Shown here: one piece after another, positions 12,226-23,479 of the stretch
Position numbering within the stretch: position 1 is the stretch's first letter
How the letters are laid out: each line of letters starts with the position of its first letter
Source of the DNA: Ochotona curzoniae
Taxonomy: Eukaryota > Chordata > Mammalia > Lagomorpha > Ochotonidae
Assembly: GCF_017591425.1 (NCBI RefSeq)
Contig: NW_024465751.1
Span: 3,906,001 to 3,970,000 of the forward strand
DNA: 64,000 nt
Direction of reading: 5' to 3'
Made by a program: the position numbers and the translations under genes
The notes under the pieces: generated by a model
The model's input: the letters and a program-made list of their open reading frames with translations, nothing else
The model's database searches: none
Told to the model about the DNA's origin: nothing

Positions 12226-12529
12226 GAAAATGTGGTGAAGCAAGGGGACACTGATGGGGGGTCCTGGATCATGGTGTCATCTGATAGCCTCTGTGACACC
12301 CTGTGTAATGCAGAGGAAGCCTGGTCTGGGTGTTTTTGAGTCCAGCAATCTGGTCAAGATGGCAATCTGCCACAGACTATCATAGACTCATTCATTCTGT
12401 ATTGATTGAGCTTTGCTTTTCTCATCAGGAAGGCTGGCCTTGCGTATTCCTTGAAGAATCATTGTGAGTGTCATGTTGGGACCAGGTTGGTGGCTGTGCT
12501 GCAAGAGAGACTGTGCTGAGCTCATCCTC

Positions 12530-12879
12530 TTTTTTTAAAAAATTTATTTTAAAAATATTTATTTATTTATTTGATTGGAAAGGCAGATATACAGTAGAGA
12601 AGGAGATATAGAGAGAAAGGTCTTACGTCCAGTAATTCACTTCCCAAGTAGCCACAATGGCCGGAGCTGAGCTGATCCGAAGCCAGGAACCAGAACCTTC
12701 TTTTGGGTCTCCTATGCAGGTACAGGGTCCCAATGCTTTGGGCCATCCTCAACTGCTTTCCAGCCACAAACAAGGAGCTGGATGGGAAGTGAAGCAGCTG
12801 GGATTAGAACCAGCTCTCTTCTGGGATCCTGGAGCATGCAAAGTGAGGACTTTAGCCACTAGACTACCTCGCTGGGCCC
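12530..12879 (-). mobile_element. CSINE, younger type
   Basis: TTTATTTGATTGGAAAGGCAG, GGGATTAGAACCAGC and AGGACTTTAGCCACTAGACT give the younger diagnostic form. The head ends GCTGGGCCCC. Confidence 0.9.
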
Positions 12880-12889
12880 CTCTGTATTT

Positions 12890-13120
12890 TTTGAGAAAGA
12901 TCTTCTGTCCACTGCTTCCCTCCCCAAGTGACTGCAACAGCTGGAACTGAGCTGATCCAAAGCTAGGAACTAGGAGTCTGGAGCCTCTTCCAGGTCTCCC
13001 AGGCCACAAGCAAAGAGCTGGATGGGAAGTGGAGCATCCAGCACATGAACTGGCACCTGTATGGTGCCAGTTGCACATGCAAGGCAAGGACTTTAGCCAC
13101 TAGACTACTGTGTTGGGCTT
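12890..13120 (-). mobile_element. CSINE, internally deleted
   Basis: A second younger-type copy directly follows the first. It goes from CTTCCAGGTCTCCC straight to AGGCCACAAGC, so the segment between is lost. Head TAGCCACTAGACTACTGTG. Confidence 0.85.
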
Positions 13121-13688
13121 GAGATCATTCCCCTTATATGCTACCTTGTGTATGTGGCTTTCTGCATTTTCCATCCTAACTTTCGTTGCTCCTCTTTGGT
13201 GTTCATAAATCAGTGTGCAATGCATAGTAGTCTGCTTTTTCTCAGTAGCAAAAGCTCAGTATTGTGGCATTTTGCTTGATAACGGGTGTTTGTCTTCATC
13301 CTCTGGGATCTGTGGGTTGGTTGTGGTTTGCTGACCTGGGTTGGACTTTGCTGGTTCACACTGGCCTTGGGTTCAGATCTGCTATGTATATCATCGATTG
13401 GGAGGTTCATGTTAAAAGACAGCTGATAGGAACCGGGGAGACAAGCCATGTAGAAGTGAAGTGATGTTCATGGTCATGTAGAAAGTGAAGAATTGGAAAT
13501 GGTGACAATCCACAATGTCTGGATAAAGCAAGGAAACAAATCAAGGACTGGACTGGCAGAAGCATTAGCTGTTTATGGAAGTCACAGGCCCTTGTGGTTG
13601 TTAGTTGTGTTGGGATCCATGATGCCCTAGAAAGAGTGTGGTCTGTAATTGACACGAGTTGTCTTGTTGCTGCCAGCACCACCCTGTC

Positions 13689-13815
13689 CTTTTTTTTTTA
13701 ATTGTGTATTTATTTGAAAGAATTATAGAGAGGGAGATACAGAGAGGGAGATCTTCCATCTGCTGGTTTATTCCCCCAATGGCTGCAGTGGCCAGGATTG
13801 TGCCAGGGGCTAGGG
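13689..13815 (-). mobile_element. CSINE tail-side fragment
   Basis: GTGTATTTATTTGAAAGAAT then GAGATCTTCCATCTGCTGG and CCCCCAATGGCTGCAGTGGCC. It stops before the centre of the element. Confidence 0.75.
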
Positions 13816-14436
13816 GGCCTGGGTGGTTTTGAGGTCAGTGAATTCTGGACATTGTTCTTATTCTTTCAAGAGCTTTGTGGCTATTATGAGTGTGTTAAAT
13901 TTTCTTAGGAGTTTTAGGGTAAGTTTGTCAGTTCCCTATCTAATTTAAATGTGTGATCCAAGGCTTAGTCACTATTGGCATCTGTGCTGTTTTTAAAAAG
14001 TGGTTTAATCAGTTAATTATCAGATATTGTGTGGTGGGCATTTCATGATGCGTGCTGGGGCTATAGAGTGAGCAAATCCAAACCTAATTCTTGTGCTTAC
14101 ATAACTTACAGTCCTGTCTGCCCAACAGATCTAATCAGTGTTCATGTTAACACATTTATAAACATTCTTTAACTTAGGGTAATTAACAATCTTAAAAATT
14201 TATGATGGTATGAAAGTGCACCCATGCAGCCATTCTGTTTTTCACTTTCAGTATTTGATGACACACATTGCATAATCAACACCTTTGTTATAAATAGGCT
14301 CTGTGTTAGATGTTTTTGCACAGAAAAGGTGGCATGCTAAATGATTTGGATTTTGGGGTCATGTAAGGGTTCTGAGATCAGCAAGGCTAAGCTAGGATGT
14401 TTATTAGGTTAGGTATATTTAAGTGCTTTTTATGGA
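13816..14436. other. Unassigned intronic sequence
   Basis: AT-rich; a GGGGCTATAGAGTGAGC stretch near 14060 recalls an old placental repeat. No gene seen. Confidence 0.4.
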
Positions 14437-14760
14437 GCCCAGTGTGGTAGCCCAGTGACTAAAGTCCTCGCTTTGCATGTGTGAGGAAATGGGCACCAGT
14501 TCATATCCCAGTTGCTCCCCTTCCCTTCCAGCTCCCTGCTCATGACCTGGGAAAGCAGTCGAGGATGGCCCAAAGTGTTGGGACTCTGTACCCTCTTAGG
14601 AAACCCGGAAGAAGCTCCTGCTCCTGTTCGGATCTGTTCAACTCTGGCAGTTGGCAGCCACTTGGGGAGTGATTCGGCAGATGGAAAATCTTTTTCTCTG
14701 TCTTTCCTCCTTTCTGTAAATCTGCCTTTCCAATAAAAATAAATAAATCTTTTTAAAAAA
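14437..14760 (+). mobile_element. CSINE, younger type, sense orientation
   Basis: Head GTGGTAGCCCAGTGACTAAAG, TGACCTGGGAAAGCAGTCGAG centre and tail CCAATAAAAATAAATAAATC. The tail places AATAAA hexamers in the sense strand of ASAP1. Confidence 0.9.
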
Positions 14761-15302
14761 TGCATTTTTGGCTTCATGATATTTCCAGCTTACGATGGGT
14801 ATTTTGAAATGTGACTCCCTGGTAAGCAGAGGATTATTTGTATGATTAAAAACCTGAGATAAGTTCCATTGAGCAAGACATTCCCCTAACTATTTAGCAT
14901 TTAAGAAAGTACAGGTGTTGAGTAGGTGAAGAGGGGACAGTGTGTACCAATGACCTATGTTAGAAGAATAGCAATGTGCTCCAGGCTCTAAACAATGACT
15001 GGGAGCTGGGCAGGAGTCAGGACATGTGAAGGAGTGTAGGTTCTGGTAATGCATAGAAAAGCCATGGAAGGATGCTAAGCTAGTGGTGGAGGTGAAAGGA
15101 AGGACACAGCCAAGTTTACCTTGGACCAAATGAAAGGTTTGAATCTCTTTTGGTTTCATTTCTAAAACAATGGCTTAAAATACCACTTTTATCTTTTATG
15201 AGGCTGTTCATATATGAAGAAGTATCAACAGTTTGGTTAGGGGTAGCTATGTATTTTCACATGTAAAATATAGATTATACTTCTATGTTTTTTATATTTA
15301 TA

Positions 15303-15582
15303 GTTTTTAGATTTTATTTTTATTAGAAAGGCATATTAGATTTATGGAGAGAAGAACATATGAAAAGAAAGATCCTCTGTCTGCTGGCTCACTGCCCAAA
15401 TGGTTGTAATGGCCAGAGCTAAGCTGTTCCAAAGCCAGGAGCCAGGAACTTCATCCAAGTCTCCCATATGGGGTTCAGGGTCCCAAAGACTTGGGGCATG
15501 CTCTGCTGCTTTTCCGGGCCACAAGCTGGGAACTGGGTATAGGAACAACTGGACCACAGCCATTGAGCCATTGCGCCCAATC
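15303..15582 (-). mobile_element. CSINE
   Basis: TTATTTTTATTAGAAAGGCA, AGCCAGGAGCCAGGAACTTC and TTCCGGGCCACAAGC, with a truncated head ending TTGCGCCCAATCC. Confidence 0.85.
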
Positions 15583-16249
15583 CCTGTAGTTATTTAATGA
15601 GAGAGTTTACCTAACAGATATGTGCTATAATATCTATGACTGAAATTTAAGATATTGGGAGTTATCTTCCAAGTCATGAAACAGGGAGGGGAAGGATTGC
15701 TATGTGTTGATGGTGGGCTGGGTGGTGGTAGGTCCATGGAGTTCGTAATATTCCTGTCTGTGTGTGCACAGACTTCTTTGTAGTGAGAGGGAGAGGGTGG
15801 AGGGGAGAGATGGGAGAGCAATAGCGTGTGAAAGAGGATGCTCTAGAAAGAGACAGGAAGCATGGGAGAGCAAATTTCAGAAGAGAAGCCATGATGCTGG
15901 ATGTTAGTTAGGCAGTGGCCATGGCCCAGGTCAGAGTGATGACAGATAGAGGGCTGACTTCTTGGGATGGAGAGAGCTGGAGTGAGTGCTATTTGGGGAG
16001 TGAGGTAGAGAAGGATTGGGGTGCATTGGATATGGAGCGGAGGAAGATGTTGGCGTCAGGAATGCATCTCAGCTTTTGGCCCAGATGGGAGTGTTGCCCT
16101 GACTCTGGATCCCGGGGAAGACCAGGCGGGTTCCTGAGGGTATGTTTGCATACCCTCACCTCACTTTTCGCACTGTACAGAAAATCCTGAAGCCATTCTC
16201 TTATGTAACACCTTTCTTCCCAGACTTCCTGTGCTCCATGCACCCGACA

Positions 16250-16286
16250 GTTAATTAAGCCTTGGTATGCATGAATTAATTAAGCT
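16250..16286. promoter_or_regulatory. Pair of TTAATTAAGC motifs around a TATGCATGAAT core
   Basis: Two identical TTAATTAAGC decamers lie about 26 bp apart, with TATGCATGAA between them, about 450 bp upstream of the start-codon exon. TTAATTA is a homeodomain-type core and ATGCAT resembles an octamer half. It may be a binding cluster or chance AT-rich sequence. Confidence 0.35.
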
Positions 16287-16699
16287 GCTCTCCTAGGTTC
16301 AGAGGGGCTATCCTAAAATAGGTACACTCATCTCTGTCCTCCGTCCCCCCAGGTTGAGGGAACACATCCCTCCTTCCAGTGAACATGAGCTGCAGGTGTG
16401 TGTGTGTCTGTCATGCCGCCAGTACTTGAATTCATGTGTGGAAGCCTAGGTCTAGAGTAGCTAATGACTTTTAAATTGCTCTTCAACCAAACACTCAAAA
16501 TAGATGCAGAAGGATTCCTGAGAACCTCCTTGCACAGAGATGCAGCCACGGTGGGGAGCTGACATGAGGGTTTCCTGGTGACATTTCCTTCCTACTCCTG
16601 GCCAGCCATGCCATTGTGCAGGAATGCTGCCAACGAAGGGACTGGGCTCCAAGTGAAATCATGAGTGGCTCGCGCCTCCTGCCCAGTTGACACGTCCTG

Positions 16700-16738
16700 G
16701 CTGACCTTTGTCTCCTTTTCTCCCTGCCTCCCATCCAG
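16700..16738 (+). promoter_or_regulatory. ASAP1: Polypyrimidine tract and 3' splice site of ASAP1 exon
   Basis: A long C/T-rich run (CTCCTTTTCTCCCTGCCTCC) leads to CATCCAG at 16738. It is a strong acceptor with no intervening AG in the tract. Confidence 0.85.
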
Positions 16739-16823
16739 GTCATTTCTGATGTGACGGCTGAGACATGAGATCTTCAGCCTCCAGGCTCTCCAGTTTTTCG
16801 TCGAGAGATTCACTATGGAATCG
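16739..16823 (+). CDS. ASAP1: ASAP1 exon with 5' leader end and start codon (residues 1-20)
   Basis: ASAP1 is an Arf GTPase-activating protein (BAR, PH, ArfGAP, ankyrin and SH3 domains) that acts at membranes, focal adhesions and podosomes. The exon follows a long pyrimidine tract and CAG acceptor ending at 16738 and stops at a GTGAGT donor at 16824. ATG at 16765-16767 opens MRSSASRLSSFSSRDSLWN and then two bases (CG) of an arginine codon, the known ASAP1 N-terminus. An in-frame TGA at 16759-16761 lies two codons upstream, so this ATG is the only possible start in this frame. It has G at -3. The codon is completed by the first base of exon 52648-52774, confirming the phase. The first 26 bases are untranslated and contain a minimal ATG-TGA element. 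The segment is serine-rich and precedes the BAR domain. The exon is intact. Confidence 0.95.
16749..16754 (+). promoter_or_regulatory. Start-stop upstream ORF (ATG immediately followed by TGA)
   Basis: Within the leader part of the ASAP1 exon an ATG (16749-16751) is followed directly by TGA (16752-16754). Ten bases separate it from the main ATG at 16765. Its context is weak (C at -3). In other mammalian genes such start-stop elements can hold ribosomes and lower main-ORF initiation; a role here is inferred. Confidence 0.6.
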
Positions 16824-17514
16824 GTGAGTGGCCTCTGGCCAGTTGTGTCCAGGAAGCCTACGCTGGGAGTCTGTGGGGACTGAAAGATAGATGGTGATGG
16901 AATACAGACACAGCAATCAACCCCTTGGGTGTGAATGTCAGAGGGTGTGAAGGTCACTGGCATTTGCAGGGCTGCAGGCTTTCCTAGATGCTTTATGTCC
17001 TGCTTGCCAGCACCTTTATTCAGAGTAAAGGTGCAGAGGTAGGACCAGGGGGAAGTTAGAAATAGCAACGGCATCTGCATCACCAATGACAGGTGCTGTG
17101 GAAGTCCTTGCATATTAGGCTCTTCAGAAATACTTCATCCAATCCACCCAGCTCTCCTGCCAGGTGGAAATCACTGCTTTGATTTTGCAGATAATGACTT
17201 GAAATCAGTTTTTTTCCGACTCTGAGACCCTTTTCTATTTCTTCTGTACTGTGTAGCCTTTTTACAGGTGGGCGTATGGAGGCCTGAGATGGGGCATCTG
17301 ATGGACAGTCCAAGGCACCTGACCTCAGTGCAAAGAGGTTTGTGTTGCAGGATACTAAAAATCAGACTGGACAAGGGAGTGCCGTGTGAAATTAGGCAGA
17401 AATCTTAATGCTGTTAGGGTGGTCTGGCACAGGGCTCAGTGTTGCAGCCTGTATTTCCAAGAAGTCTGATTGGTGTGGTATTACAAGAATGGGGGTACTG
17501 GGAGGGTAGCTGGT

Positions 17515-17620
17515 TCTGCCCTGGCACTGACGTGCTATGTGTTATTGGGCCAGGCAAGCCACTGACCCTCTCTGTTTGTCTTATTTTCCAGTATATAAAA
17601 AGGGAATGATAAATATTTAT
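17515..17620 (+). repeat. MIR SINE
   Basis: CCACTGACCCTCTCTGTTTG and TTTTCCAGTATATAAAAAGGG follow the sense MIR core order. Confidence 0.55.
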
Positions 17621-18439
17621 GTTTCAGATATCTTTATACAGTTTAGTGCACAAAGTGGACAGTTAGTGACTTGCACAAAATAGCTATCTAGAGCATTGCA
17701 GTTATTTCCATTTGGGGGCACAAATAATTTAGAAAGATTATTGGACAAGCAAAAGTGTGCACTTTGGCTGGGCAGGGAGGGCCAAGGGGCTGGAGGTAGG
17801 GGGTCCAGTATCAGAAGTTCTTGCTGTGACCCAGAACAGGAACTGAATGTTACCTTCCAGGGTAAATGAGGTTTTCTCTACTTGTTTTCATAGTGTGTTG
17901 ATTGTAGGATTACTTAAAGCTGTGCTTTGCTTTGTTTTAAGTCAAGAGTTCAACCCAAAGTGGCATTGGTTTAGGAATTGTGTTGACATGGTACTAACTA
18001 GGTTTGCAAGTATATCATTAGAATTAGATTTCACTCTAGCATTACATCTAAGAAATACTGTCTTTAAGAATATAGTGAATATATTTCTCTGTTATCTAAC
18101 AGTTCAGATGTAAGTGGTGCTAAGCTATGCCACCAAGACCCAGGTTGTTTGTCTTTTCTCTCTTTGCCATGTGGGCCTCTATTCCTGAGATCACCTCATG
18201 GCCCGATTCTTGCTGCTGCTGCTCCAGCCATTGTTTCTACCAGCAGGAAGAAGGAATGAGAAGAAGAAAGAAAGCCTCGTCCCATGAAGGATGTTTCCTG
18301 GAAGTTGCATCTGTTTCTGCTTATATTCTATTAGGTAGAACATAATCTTCTGGATACTCTTAGCTGTAATAAAGTAGGCTGTTCTTCAAGACTACATGGT
18401 TACTGTATCAAGAATTGTTGTACAAGAGCTGGAGGACAG

Positions 18440-18491
18440 AGCTTTAGTGAGCAGGTTGGGTAGCCAGCTTTAGTGAGCAGGCCGGGTAGCC
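18440..18491. repeat. 26-bp tandem duplication
   Basis: The unit starting AGCTTTAGTGAGCAGG occurs at 18440-18465 and 18466-18491 with a single TT/CC-type difference. Confidence 0.85.
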
Positions 18492-18499
18492 AGACAATC

Positions 18500-18665
18500 C
18501 TGGATCTGCAGTTCCATACTTGGGTGACCTCGGAGAAGCTTCATATCTCTCTGTGCTTCATTCTCTTCATTTGCCAATTCCTGTGTTATTCACCTGTGTA
18601 TGAATTGTGTTGCGTATAGGATGAGTTAAGGCCAAGCACAGCGTGTGGTACTCGGGAAGTATTAC
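18500..18665 (+). repeat. MIR SINE
   Basis: ACTTGGGTGACCTCGGAGAAG, TGTGCTTCATTCTCTTCATT and GCCAAGCACAGCGTG are in sense MIR order. Confidence 0.6.
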
Positions 18666-20354
18666 CCAAGTGTTAGCACCATCACTATTTCCTGTTCCTG
18701 CTGCTGCCTCTGTTGATGGCTAGTGTGACCCCACTTGCTCCTTCTGTTATCAGCACTGATGCTTCTACAAATGGTACCATTGTGGCTTGTGCTGTGACTG
18801 TTGGAACTCTTACTCTGCTGTTTCTTCTATTATTACTATTTCCATTGCTGCTGCTACTTCTATTCTTGGCTACTAAATCCCTTCTTCCTTCATAGCAAAG
18901 TTTTCCCCAGGTTACAGTTAACAGAGAGGAGCCTGGAGTGGAGAGGGAGATAGTGACAGGAAGGGGTGCTGGAAGTGGGCCTCTGCCCTGCTGATGGCTT
19001 TCCTGAGCTGAGCCCTGGTGTCGGGTGTGACAGATACTTAAGAGGTACACTTAGGACACAGGCAGTTCTATGGATTTATCTTATGCTTTATCAACGCCTA
19101 TTGTGTAGCTGGAGAGTGGTGGAGCAGGAGTGCGACCTGCAGGGGCCAGATTCCAGAGCTGCCTTCTTAACTGTGACATGAGGCCAGCACCTATGCTCTC
19201 TGCTCATCGGTGGCCTCCTGCATCCTTTTGTCTAACATCTTGGTCAGTTGCTAACTATGTCGGTGTCCGGAACTGGGCCAGGCTGTTGGGACACAATAGC
19301 TCATGCAGTAGATGTGGCTCTGCCTTCATTGAGCTTCCTGTCTAGAGGGGAAGAAGAGAGAGAAAGCCCAGCAGATGCATGGCCTGCAGGTTCAGGATGA
19401 GATGTCCAGGACCAGAGGGCAAGGCCAACCCAGCCGTGTAGGTTGCAAGTTCTGCATTCACATAGAACCATCTCAATGGATGCTTTGGTAGGCAAAGAAG
19501 TTGCACACCAGTAGCTATGCTTACCCCGCGGGGATCTACATCCTCTGCTGATCCACAGTAAGAAGGGTTTCCAGGTCTCTTTGTCACTGTCGTTTTTGTG
19601 AACTAAAGTGGTGCACTGCATGCGGGTGCTGGGCCTTGTGGATTCAGCAGAAGGGAAGAGGAACTGCAGCTACCAGGGATTTTGTACACTGATGTGCAAA
19701 ACATGGGGCGGGGCCTCTCCATTGGAACACATGGATGAGCGAGTGCACACGTGGAAGAATCACTCACATCACAACCATAGCAATGCAGTTGTCATTCCCA
19801 GCGGAGCTTGAGTCCAGGGGGACAAAGAAAGGACACGATCTGCTTCCTTGCTTCAGCAGGGACATGGCCAAATTGAGTGCCTACCCAGTCAGTGGTGGAA
19901 ATCGGTTGGCTGGATTTCCAGGCTTTTTTTTTTTTTTTTTCTCGTCCATCTGTGCAACCTGCCTGACCCAAACCTCGGTGCCTCTTGAGCCAAACCCATG
20001 GGAAAGCTTGTGGCTCTCACTTCCCGCTTTCCCATTTTCAAATGTCAAGGCACATGCCCTGTCATCTTCCTGCCGCCAGCCATCAGCCCAAATTGGATTT
20101 CCCGAGTCCAGCTGATGTCTGTCTTTGGCTGCAGGGCAGGGGTCAGGAATGTGTGCTGCACATGGCCAGGAAATGTGTCCTTGGGGCTGTGTACACTCAG
20201 CTGACCTCTCCCCTCTGCATGGCTGCGTTGTTGGAAGGCATAGGAAGCCTTGTAATTTCTGAATGTAAAAGATAAAAAATGCATTTTAGAAAAACAGTGT
20301 CCTGGTTCCCTTGTGAAAGCCTTTTTCATGTGGCTGAGGTTGTTCAGCTGCCTT

Positions 20355-20656
20355 TTATTTTTTTAAGGATGTTTATTTTTATTGGAAAGGCAGATTTACA
20401 GAGAGAAGGAGAGAGAGATCTTCCATTGAGATGGCTACAATGACCACAGCTGAGCTGATCTGAAGCCAGGAGCTTCATCCAAGTCTCCCACGTGGGTGCA
20501 AGGTCCCAAAGACTTGGGCCGTCCTCTGCTGCTTTTCCGGGCCACAAGCAGGAAGCTGAATGGGAAGTGGAGCAGCCAGGACACAAATTGGCACCCATGT
20601 GGGATGCTGGCACTTGAAGGGGGAGGGTTAGCTTGTTGAGACACAGTGTCAGGCCT
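20355..20656 (-). mobile_element. CSINE
   Basis: TTTATTTTTATTGGAAAGGC, AGGAGCTTCATCCAAGTCTC, TTCCGGGCCACAAGCAGG and degraded head GAGACACAGTGTCAGGCC. Confidence 0.85.
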
Positions 20657-22247
20657 CTGCTGTGCTGCGTTTTTCACAGCATTGGCCATTTCTTGGTGAG
20701 GAGTACTAGGGCAGGAGGAGAAAGGTCGGACCTAAACCTCGAGCCGGGGGAGCTCATCTTCCTGCTTCTGTCTCATTCTCTTTCTTGCCTTCCACAGCAG
20801 GAAGCAGCTCCTTTGTGGTAGGCCCTGAGCTTATCAGTCCTTTGTTTTAAAACACCTGTGCTCCTTCTAGAAGTTTGATTTGTTCATTCCTCTTCATGGG
20901 GACAAAAGATGTGAGCCGTTCGCTGTTTTCCTATTCACACCACAAGCACTTTGGAGACCTGCGTTCACAGGACTGCGCCAGCTGTGGGGTGAGCCTGGTA
21001 TGATGCCCTCTTGGATTGAGGAGCTTCGAGGGCACGCCGTGCTGTGTCAGTGAAGCTGGCGGCTGGAATCCCCAGGACTGCTGACTCACACATGCTCTGA
21101 GGTCAGGTCGTCAGCAAAGCCTTGCTGTCACCCCAGCTGTTGCCTCTGTTGTCACAAGGCTGTCTCTCAGGGGTCTCTTTGTCAGGGACACAGGTCACAC
21201 TGTTAAGGGTCTGCTCTCTTCCAGCGTGACTTCATTTGGATTATATCTGCAAAGACCCTGTTTCCAAGTAAAGTTGCATTCATGGGTGAGCAGAGCTCAG
21301 GACTTGCGCATCTGGTGGGGGGACATCACAGACATAGCTAAGGCTGTCCCCCAGCTGCTCTGAGTGTGGTCATCACTGTCCCCTTGTTCACACTTCCTCC
21401 CAGCACCCTGAGGACAAGCTCCTGGAGGCATGACCTGACAGCCATATTTTTCTTGCCATAGAAGCCCATGGAAGTTTCCTTTGTGCTTTGGCAGGAATAT
21501 TCTTGTGTGGTTCCCAGTTGATAGGAAGTTTCCTGTTATGTCGTATGGGATTTTCTTTCTTGGGCTGGAGAGTGAGGAAGGCTTGATGGGGAAGTCTGGC
21601 CTGCGGGTAGAGCTGCAGAATCCTCTCCCACTTTCCTGCAGGCTGGTTGTGTTGGCTTTGAGTGCCTTTCCTCCCTTGGCTACCTGTAGGCATCCCATGC
21701 ACACCTTGTCCCAGTGGTCAGTGTGACATCACCTGCACAGGGGCCTGCCCGGCTTCCTCCTCGCATTTCCCTGTATTGAGACTAATTTTCTCTGTCCTGC
21801 ACCCTTCACCATCAGAATATTTTTCCAAGGAACATTTTTTTTCCAGAAAAACAGAGCACCCATTGCACCCTAATTTAAAATGGTGAACAGGTGCAAATGC
21901 GATGAAAACCTGCCCTCTTGGAGGCAGATACTTGATGGTTGAGAGACCAAGGATGCAAAACAAATGAGGAAGGAAGAGTGAAAAAGAAGGTATCCCTTTA
22001 AAAGTGATAAGAGGGCCCCTAACTGTCACGTGAGAAAAGAGAAAGTTTTGTGTTTGAGGAAGTGACTTCACTTCTCCCTGATTACATGAAGGGTAGGACC
22101 TGCTTTGAAAAGTAAGTGGTGTAGGACACGTGAAGCATGTGAGAAGCCCCTGGTATATATTAGGTGCTCACACAAAACTGATTGTTCTTACTTATTTTCC
22201 TGTCTAAGTCATAAGCCAAACCTTCATAGGAACGATCAGAGGGATGA
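20657..22247. other. Unassigned intronic sequence
   Basis: No repeat, gene or RNA that I can support. Open frames are short and unlike known proteins. Confidence 0.4.
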
Positions 22248-22575
22248 GTGTGGTGCAATAGCAGAAAACCACCAGCTGCAACTGTGGCATCCTATATGGG
22301 TATGGATTGGAGTGCCAGCTGCTGCACTTCATATCCAGCTTCCTGGGATATGTAACTGGGAAGGCAGCAGAAGATGGCCCGGGTGCTTGGGCCCTTGCTC
22401 CCACGTGGGCCACTTGGTATGGAGCTCCTGGATCTTTGCTACTAGCTTCGATTAACCCAGCCCTGGCTGGTGCAGCCATCTGAAGAGTGAGCCGGAGGAT
22501 GAAAGATGGGTCTCTCTTGCACTCTCTGCTTCTCCCTATTTGTAACTCTACTCTTCAAATAAATAGATAGATATT
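22248..22575 (+). mobile_element. CSINE, old, sense orientation
   Basis: GTGGTGCAATAGCAGAAAAC head, AGCAGAAGATGGCCCGGGTG centre and CTCTTCAAATAAATAGATAG tail. The next element runs the opposite way. Confidence 0.8.
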
Positions 22576-22579
22576 TTTG

Positions 22580-22750
22580 AAAACGATTTTTAAATTTTTC
22601 AATTTGAAAGGCGGAATTACACAAAGAAGGAGAGATAGAGAGGTCTTCTCTCTGCTGGTTCAGTATTCAGATGGCTGCACCAGCCAGTGCTGGGCCAGTC
22701 TAACTGGGACCAGGAGCTTCTTCTGGGTCTCCCACAGTGAGGACCTGTCC
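22580..22750 (-). mobile_element. CSINE tail-side half
   Basis: TTCAATTTGAAAGGCGGAAT to TTCTTCTGGGTCTCCCAC. It forms a tail-to-tail pair with the preceding copy, only a few bases apart. Confidence 0.8.
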
Positions 22751-22909
22751 TACTGTTTTTCTGAGTCTGTTCGGTTTACATTCTCGGCAATGGTAAGATG
22801 AAGGCCTTTGCCTTTGTATTCTCTTTCGTGATGCTAGCCGTTGATAGGCATGAATGCTTTCAGCTCATGAGTGCTTCTATAAGGGATGTTATGTACAGCT
22901 GAGCAGTTT

Positions 22910-23190
22910 GTAAAAGATTTATGCAGTTATTTACAAGAGAGAAAGACAGAAACAGAGAGAGTGGGAGAGAATCTTGCACCTGCTGGTTTACTCCCCAAAT
23001 GGCTGCAGCAGCTGAGGCTGGGCCAGGCTAAAGCCAGGAACTTCATCCAGCTCTCATGTGCAAGGCAGGAACCCAAGTGCTTGGGCTGTCACCTGCTGCT
23101 TCCAAGGTGCTGGGTCAGAAGCAGAGCCCTGGGGACTCCAGCTGGCGCTCTGAGATGGGATGGCCCACTGCAGCCAAACCCCTACTGTAA
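22910..23190 (-). mobile_element. CSINE, old
   Basis: GTTATTTACAAGAGAGAAAG, TTTACTCCCCAAATGGCTGC and CCCAAGTGCTTGGGC; head degraded. Confidence 0.75.
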
Positions 23191-23337
23191 TCAAGTGATT
23201 CCTAAGCACTTACTGCAGCCCTAGGCATGGGGATTACAGAATTCATTGTTCCCTGGCTCCTGGCTTCAGGGTGCTCAGCTGTTTTGAGGAAAATAGTTAC
23301 TTTAACAGGTCATTTCAGTCCAGTGTGGTTGGTATGT

Positions 23338-23460
23338 TAAGAGGAGTCTTCAGAAAATTCATGGAAAGTATGTATTATGAAAACATTGTGGATTTTGTAA
23401 TTTTTGTACCAAAATAGACATCATTTAATTCAACCTTTCCATGCATATCCCTAGATGATA
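23338..23460. mobile_element. Mariner-type MITE fragment
   Basis: GAGTCTTCAGAAAATTCATGG, TATTATGAAAACATTGTGG and TTTTTGTACCAAAATAGACA resemble the mariner-derived element whose terminal repeats read TTCAAAAAGTTCATGG. See 38447-38659 for a second copy. Confidence 0.5.
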
Positions 23461-23479
23461 TGTCTTGCATACACTCAAT

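Larger units (their letters stand above)
1..16738 (+). other. ASAP1: Probable ASAP1 5'-leader intron
   Basis: The acceptor at 16738 requires an upstream noncoding exon. No CpG island or recognisable leader exon is visible from 1 to 16738, so I read this as the 3' part of an intron in the ASAP1 5' UTR. It contains L1, CSINE and MIR copies, small tandem repeats and otherwise unremarkable sequence. Assignment to ASAP1 is inferred from the splice site, not seen directly. Confidence 0.65.
15583..16738. other. Sequence upstream of the start-codon exon
   Basis: Mostly single-copy. It includes the TTAATTAAGC pair (16250-16286) and ends in the polypyrimidine tract and acceptor of the ASAP1 exon. Confidence 0.5.
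16850..20354. other. Intronic sequence after the start-codon exon
   Basis: MIR pieces (17515-17620, 18500-18665) and a 26-bp tandem duplication (18440-18491) are identifiable. The AT-rich block 17847-18115 looks single-copy. The remainder is unassigned. Confidence 0.45.
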
